Part shown: positions 61,601 through 64,000 of the stretch, piece after piece
How the letters are laid out: every line of letters begins with the position of its first letter
How positions within the stretch are numbered: position 1 is the first letter of the stretch
NCBI RefSeq assembly: GCF_003332885.2
Contig: NZ_QOWJ01000003.1
Location: forward strand, 124,001 to 188,000
Length of the DNA stretch: 64,000 nt
From: Paracnuella aquatica
GTDB taxonomy: Bacteria; Bacteroidota; Bacteroidia; Chitinophagales; Chitinophagaceae
Direction of reading: 5' to 3'
Notes under the pieces: generated by a model
What the model saw: only the letters and a program-made list of their open reading frames with translations
Told to the model about the DNA's origin: nothing
The model's database searches: none
Made by a program: the position numbers and the translations under genes

Positions 61601-63462
61601 GTGGCCGTTGGCGTGATGGTTCCGTTCTGGCAAATGGCTGCAGGAATATTGAGGCTGATCCGCGGTTTTTCTTTTACGGTGATGGCTTGGGTTACCGGCG
61701 CCGATTCGCAGCCACCCGGGCTGATGACCACGAGGCTAACGGTGTACACGCCGGGATTGACGAATTGAAACTCGGGGTTGGCCGAACTGGCGGATGTACC
61801 GTTTACATAATTAAAATTGGAAGTGGTAGGTGTACAGCCTGCACTGTTGGCATAACTCACCGACCAGCGGTAGTTGTTGTTGCCACAGGTGGGGTTATCA
61901 GAACTGTTGGTTGTTTTAACGGCAAGCGGACCGCAACCGGAGGTTTTGTCGACGGCAAACTTTGCGACGGGTCTTGGTGTAACGCAAATGGTTTTAACAA
62001 CCGTTCCGGAGCCGCAGAGACTGTTCCCACCACTATTTAATGTTATTGTATAAACGCCAGCTGTTTGAAAGGATAAGCCAATTGATGTACTGCCGGCACT
62101 CCACAATGAAGGATCAGTGGACCCAAAAGCATCGCCTAAAGAACCAGATGTCAGGGTCCAACCAGACGCCGGTGTTATTTTCCATACTGATTTTCCAGCC
62201 GAGCAAACTCCCAGCGCGGAAACACTATTGCCGTTTGTCCCGGAATTAGTTACGGTTACTTGAGTATTGACACATACAGTATCTTTTGGAGAAATTGTAA
62301 TTGCAGGTTTTGTTTTTTCTGAAACATAAATCGGAGCAACAGTCGCTGCAGAAGTGCCGCAAGGATTTGAAGCTTGAATAGAAGCAGAAAATGAATTATT
62401 GAATGATCCACTAACCTTCCCGCAAGAGCCTATTTCAAATAAATGTGTGACTTCCAGAGGTACTGGATGGGTAAAATTAATCGGCGCAGTTTCATCGTTA
62501 AATGTTACCGTATAGTTGGTGCCGGGTGGGTTATTCGTAGTGTTCGAAATATCAAAAGTGAGCGAACTGCCTGAGCAAATTACGGTATTTCCCCGAGTGC
62601 CAAATCCAACAGCAGGGTTACTGCCAACAAACACGTTGTATGTACCAGTATCCTTACATCCGTTTTGACCAGTAACAATAAACAATAGCTTGTAGACACC
62701 AACATTGTATGTATGATTTAATAGCGAACTAAATGTTGCTGATGAATAGTTAGTGCTTCCATCGCCCCATTGAATTTCATAGTTAGTATTTGTTGATTGA
62801 GTAGTGGAACCATTTGTAAAGTTGAATTGCGAAGGAGTTGAACTACATTGAGTAAAGTAGGGTAGTCCGTTATATAATGTAGACCCTGTCCCATTCAACT
62901 CAGTGCTTGGTGTTTGCTTAACTGCAACCTTTTTCACTATCGAATTTGTGCAACCATCGGCATTTGTCACTGATAAGCGAACATCAAATGACTGCGAACT
63001 ATTTCCTGCATTTCCTCGAAAGCGATGGCTTGGGTTTGCTGCAGTTGAGGAGTTGTTATTACTTGATGCGACATCATCAAAGTTCCAGGAATAAGTAAGG
63101 TTAGAACCCGTTGAACTATTGGTAAACTTTATTGGAACTGTTGCACAAAGACCTGCCGGATCAAACGCAAAATTGGCAGTAGGATTCGCTTTTTCCGTTA
63201 TATCCACCGCCTTAAGCGTGTCGCCTGAATTAACAATTACAGAATAGGAGCCAGGCTTGTCTATCGTATGGTTAGCTGCTCTTGCGGTAGGAACAGCAAT
63301 TTTATCTTTCAACCACTGAAAAGTTGCCCCGGCCGGTGCACCGTCAACCGTAAGAACTAATGAGCCGCCCTGGCAAAGGTTGCCGGTGTATTTGATGGAT
63401 TGGCTGAAACCTGTAAACGCAATGAATAAAAAAGCAGCAAGTAGACATAAGGTCCGCTTCAT
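55675..63462 (-). CDS. Giant Ig/PKD-repeat surface protein with type B T9SS C-terminal domain
   Basis: A 2595-aa secreted protein. Signal peptide CLLAAFLFIAFTGFSQ. The body consists of PKD-like domains (WNFDD and W/WNFGDG motifs, for example QWNFGDGTEGSGDAVTHTF and AWNFGDGTTGTGF) and Ig-like domains. At least four tandem copies of an about 85-aa unit share IC-x-G-A-T-P-A-L near the start and QWQQSxDGxxWxxI in the middle (sites beginning ICAGATPALLDG, ICPGATPAALVG, LCSGNAATAITG and ICAGQTLSVTG). The last 95 residues form the type B C-terminal domain, LFIPNAFSPDGDGVND...VFNRWGEVVFE, which directs type IX secretion. Partner PorP/SprF follows 10 nt downstream. Probably an adhesin or gliding-related protein. 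Confidence 0.93.
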   Translation of the reverse strand: MKRTLCLLAAFLFIAFTGFSQSIKYTGNLCQGGSLVLTVDGAPAGATFQWLKDKIAVPTARAANHTIDKPGSYSVIVNSGDTLKAVDITEKANPTANFAFDPAGLCATVPIKFTNSSTGSNLTYSWNFDDVASSNNNSSTAANPSHRFRGNAGNSSQSFDVRLSVTNADGCTNSIVKKVAVKQTPSTELNGTGSTLYNGLPYFTQCSSTPSQFNFTNGSTTQSTNTNYEIQWGDGSTNYSSATFSSLLNHTYNVGVYKLLFIVTGQNGCKDTGTYNVFVGSNPAVGFGTRGNTVICSGSSLTFDISNTTNNPPGTNYTVTFNDETAPINFTHPVPLEVTHLFEIGSCGKVSGSFNNSFSASIQASNPCGTSAATVAPIYVSEKTKPAITISPKDTVCVNTQVTVTNSGTNGNSVSALGVCSAGKSVWKITPASGWTLTSGSLGDAFGSTDPSLWSAGSTSIGLSFQTAGVYTITLNSGGNSLCGSGTVVKTICVTPRPVAKFAVDKTSGCGPLAVKTTNSSDNPTCGNNNYRWSVSYANSAGCTPTTSNFNYVNGTSASSANPEFQFVNPGVYTVSLVVISPGGCESAPVTQAITVKEKPRISLNIPAAICQNGTITPTATVNNCYSSTAATYAWTFQNGTPATSNSATPGNVTFNISGPQLVTLAVTNECGTTTETQTVNVRTAPDVTVPPSQSICAGTATGVQNFTGTVSGTTFNWTNDNTSIGLAASGTGSIPSFTAVSNTTTPKVARITVTPVTGCVGPSATFTITVNPRPNAPTVTSPLTYCLNGAASALSATAAAGNTLTWYNNSTLTNGDPTSPIPATTTAGTTTYYVTQTGGGCASAPATISINVLPSISGNTIGPDQNLCSGNAATAITGVANLSGGNGSFTYQWQSSADGTTWVNISGATSATYNPGTPAASTKYRRLVTSGACTEQASNAVTINVQGALSNYEIGAAQTICAGATPALLDGQTPSGDATAFRFQWQQSADGNTWTNIAVATAEDYQPPALNATTYYRRRVESGSCSAFSGSVKITVVETPVLAAVTDLTFCANTTATGVTFTSTPNTGVGYAWTNSNAAIGLAASGTGNIPQFTAANNTKLPQTATITVTPTNIANSTSCAGSAATFKITVLPRITLQAIPDEVVCAGATITALTPVHDAEQTAGAAVRFNWTVFGTGISLTNGSGNAIPAFTASNTGNTDLVATITAVPVYQYNGAQCNGDPVSYKVTVKPSTPPAAAGPDAALCAATTYTMKGGATGNAAGAWRQLSGADATIAMPSSPTSAINGLLPGNTYAFEWTVSGFASCAATKDTVFIQVFPAVINEIDVAGKTICAGQTLSVTGQTPTGGNGSYTMQWQFSTNGNSWNDIAGQTGKELIYTPTQSGFVRRVVQSQPCASESDQVQITVQAAVGNNTISANGSICPGATPAALVGAAPTGANGVFLYQWQQSSDGATWTDIAGATSKDYQPANITATTQYRRLVSSNLCSGPQSSTSNAVTITVNPGARAVFAVTKDTACAPFNINTSIIQLQAFADRNRDYEWYANGNLIGRGNSFPGYTINESQDSVLIKLKAISLYDCKADSTERWFFTVREPKPAFTISTDGGCGPLDVQINNNTPDQGLFTFYWTFGNGQNATSAQPGTIAFQPAPSANDTTYTISLHAISACDTITVTRSVLVKSKPKVLFTPNKTVGCSPMRVVFNNTTLGKVDGYVWDFGDGTIVNTTSADTIGHTFVTGVQDTFYVTLRAANDCGADSLRYAIVVSPNKLFLDFAVNGNEQSGCQPHTVRFINNSKGASSFRWDFGDGNVLSTTRNIDTITHLYQQAGTYAVKLFATNGCSDTTTTEQIVVYPTPAAAFAANEYTVCIGDTVRLANTSGNATSYLWTFGDGATSSLVQPTHLFKQEGIYTVRLQAIRTNAPGSVCTDTVSRQITVVKSRRGWFDATDTVANCAPLTVTFTNHNTPAVTAQWNFGDGTEGSGDAVTHTFAKAGTYTVTLTSVVPGGCTYITTRQVQVLGPSGSLQYAGGVLCNDGQARLQVQASNTDSIRWAFGDGTITTTTNNVAFHTYRQGGVYLPSATLLNKAGCAIELKGLDTIKVDKIDAGFTVAQQQGCSWTSVAFTDTTRPYFGKAAAAWNFGDGTTGTGFNAVHRYSASGTYTVTLVVTGNSGCADTVSRQVAVKVPNIPTAAIQAENTGCTNTGTQFRAAVQSADSVALLDWTLSNGAKGSGAVFTYNFAQPGNYTLRLIAGTVNGCYDTTVHAITINASPTVTASNDQTVCLGTSTVLTAAGAPAISWTPLEGLSCTTCTQPIASPKTTTSYVVKGTNAIGCSAFDTVVVTVIQPLNMQVSADDSICIGQSSNLLARGATTYSWSPAAGLNNTTISNPTATPTVTTTYRVVGYDGFNCFTDTAFVTVAVGQYPTINLGADLTMSTGTLHPLVSTVTNGPIRRWEWSPGADLDCATCPQPIAHIKRDVTYLVKATTAYGCSATDTLGIKVFCESAQLFIPNAFSPDGDGVNDILMVRGKGIAAVKTFRVFNRWGEVVFERSGFAPNDPAHGWDGKVRGVIGGPEVYVYTADVICENGATYTYKGNVSILK

Positions 63463-63796
63463 GGTGGCAGTTGGTTCTGGTTCTGAATTTGGGGCAAGGT
63501 AATAAAAGGGTTGAAAACATTATAATGGCGTATGCGCCTGAAGTCCGCTCTGGTGCCAGTTTCAACAATTTCCTTGGTACGCAAAAACGAACAGCGAACG
63601 TGAAGCGATGCCGGTTGCAATAGGAAAATGCCAGCCGCAAGTGCATGTATCCACCTGACGGTTAATCATTTACCGACACAACGATTTTGTAAGCCGCTAT
63701 TCTTTGTGGGTAGTGGGTTACGGCATTTTGCACCGGCTGCAATATGTGTAAACAGCAATTTATTTTTATAAAATAATACGCAGCCTGGCGCTTGCA
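63463..63796. other. Intergenic stretch, nothing recognised
   Basis: Promoter region of the giant surface-protein gene and the end of the gene at the right edge. No gene, hairpin or repeat of the dispersed families is seen. Confidence 0.45.
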
Positions 63797-64000
63797 CTAA
63801 TGCCAATTGGCATCGGGTTGCTTGTTCAATCTTTTTGCAGCATCAATCACATCCTGCAGTTCCACCGGGTCGCTGAACGGGTCATCATCCAGTTCGGTTA
63901 CGCGGTTTAGTTCTTTTTGCCAGCGACGCAGTTCGGCTATATAAGGATGGTAGGGTACCCGTTTCAAATCATCGCCTTCAGGCACCACATCGCACAGGCC
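63797..64000 (-). CDS. Hypothetical protein, C-terminal part (5' end outside window)
   Basis: The frame is open to the right edge and ends at 63797. The visible 67 residues (starting GLCDVVPEGDDLKRVPYHPY) are hydrophilic and helical, rich in Asp, Glu, Arg and Leu, with ELRRWQKELNRVTELDDD and a C-terminus RLNKQPDANWH. A GTG at 63988 could be misread as a start, but the frame continues upstream without a stop. No family is recognised from this fragment. Confidence 0.5.
   Translation of the reverse strand, partial: GLCDVVPEGDDLKRVPYHPYIAELRRWQKELNRVTELDDDPFSDPVELQDVIDAAKRLNKQPDANWH

Noticed and set aside
55675..63462. Repeats in the giant gene as a CRISPR array
   Set aside because: The repeated units are in-frame protein-domain repeats of about 255 bp with diverged sequence, not short direct repeats with unique spacers.

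Overview
The window looks like a chromosomal segment of a member of the Bacteroidota, most likely Chitinophagaceae or a close relative. The reasons are the PorP/SprF protein next to a giant protein with a type B C-terminal secretion domain (type IX secretion), a carboxypeptidase-regulatory/TonB-type outer-membrane receptor, a DUF2723 membrane protein, DUF1080 and GH16 lipoproteins, LytTR regulators, DUF3871, and promoters of the TAnnTTTG type. No rRNA operon or CRISPR array is seen. Both window edges cut through genes.

Layout. 0-2.2 kb: signalling genes (end of a receiver-domain gene, overlapping cheR-cheB without other chemotaxis genes, a receiver-only regulator). 2.5-8.5 kb: mostly small genes, including three short ones (48, 53 and 42 aa), a thioredoxin-reductase-like flavoprotein, a DUF4251 lipoprotein, a Mut7-C protein, a receiver-only regulator, a DUF1801 protein and a MORN/TonB_C exported protein. 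8.7-16.8 kb: TonB-type receptor, GNAT acetyltransferase, GH16 and DUF1080 lipoproteins, a YD-repeat-like lipoprotein, DUF72 and a polytopic membrane protein. 17.2-25.2 kb: housekeeping genes (ahcY, an Lrp-type regulator, a PlsC-type acyltransferase, priA, murB) and a LytTR regulator with a degenerate receiver. 26-36 kb: MoxR-type ATPase plus vWA partner, a RelE/ParE-type toxin-antitoxin pair, DUF2723 protein, SAM hydroxide adenosyltransferase and an SDR oxidoreductase. Dispersed short palindromic repeats occupy many of the gaps.

36.1-53.6 kb is a genomic island of about 17.5 kb. It lies between two copies of a 129-bp direct repeat, each holding a complete tRNA-Lys(TTT) gene. A tyrosine recombinase is the first gene after the left copy. 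Both ends carry a matching array of AGGGAC motifs with identical spacing, likely integrase arm sites. The cargo is a winged-helix-like protein and a co-directional block: hsdM-like, DUF262/DUF1524 (GmrSD-like) nuclease, membrane-anchored coiled-coil protein, second hsdM, hsdS and hsdR. After this come small unknown genes with a DUF3871 gene and an unknown 301-aa protein. The block reads as a composite anti-invader locus: a complete type I restriction-modification system preceded by a second methylase, a GmrSD-like nuclease and an unrecognised membrane coiled-coil protein. This is the most interesting part of the window.

53.8-64 kb: an AT-rich orphan membrane protein, then the type IX secretion pair PorP/SprF and a 2595-aa Ig/PKD-repeat surface protein with a type B C-terminal domain, and the end of one unrecognised gene at the right edge.
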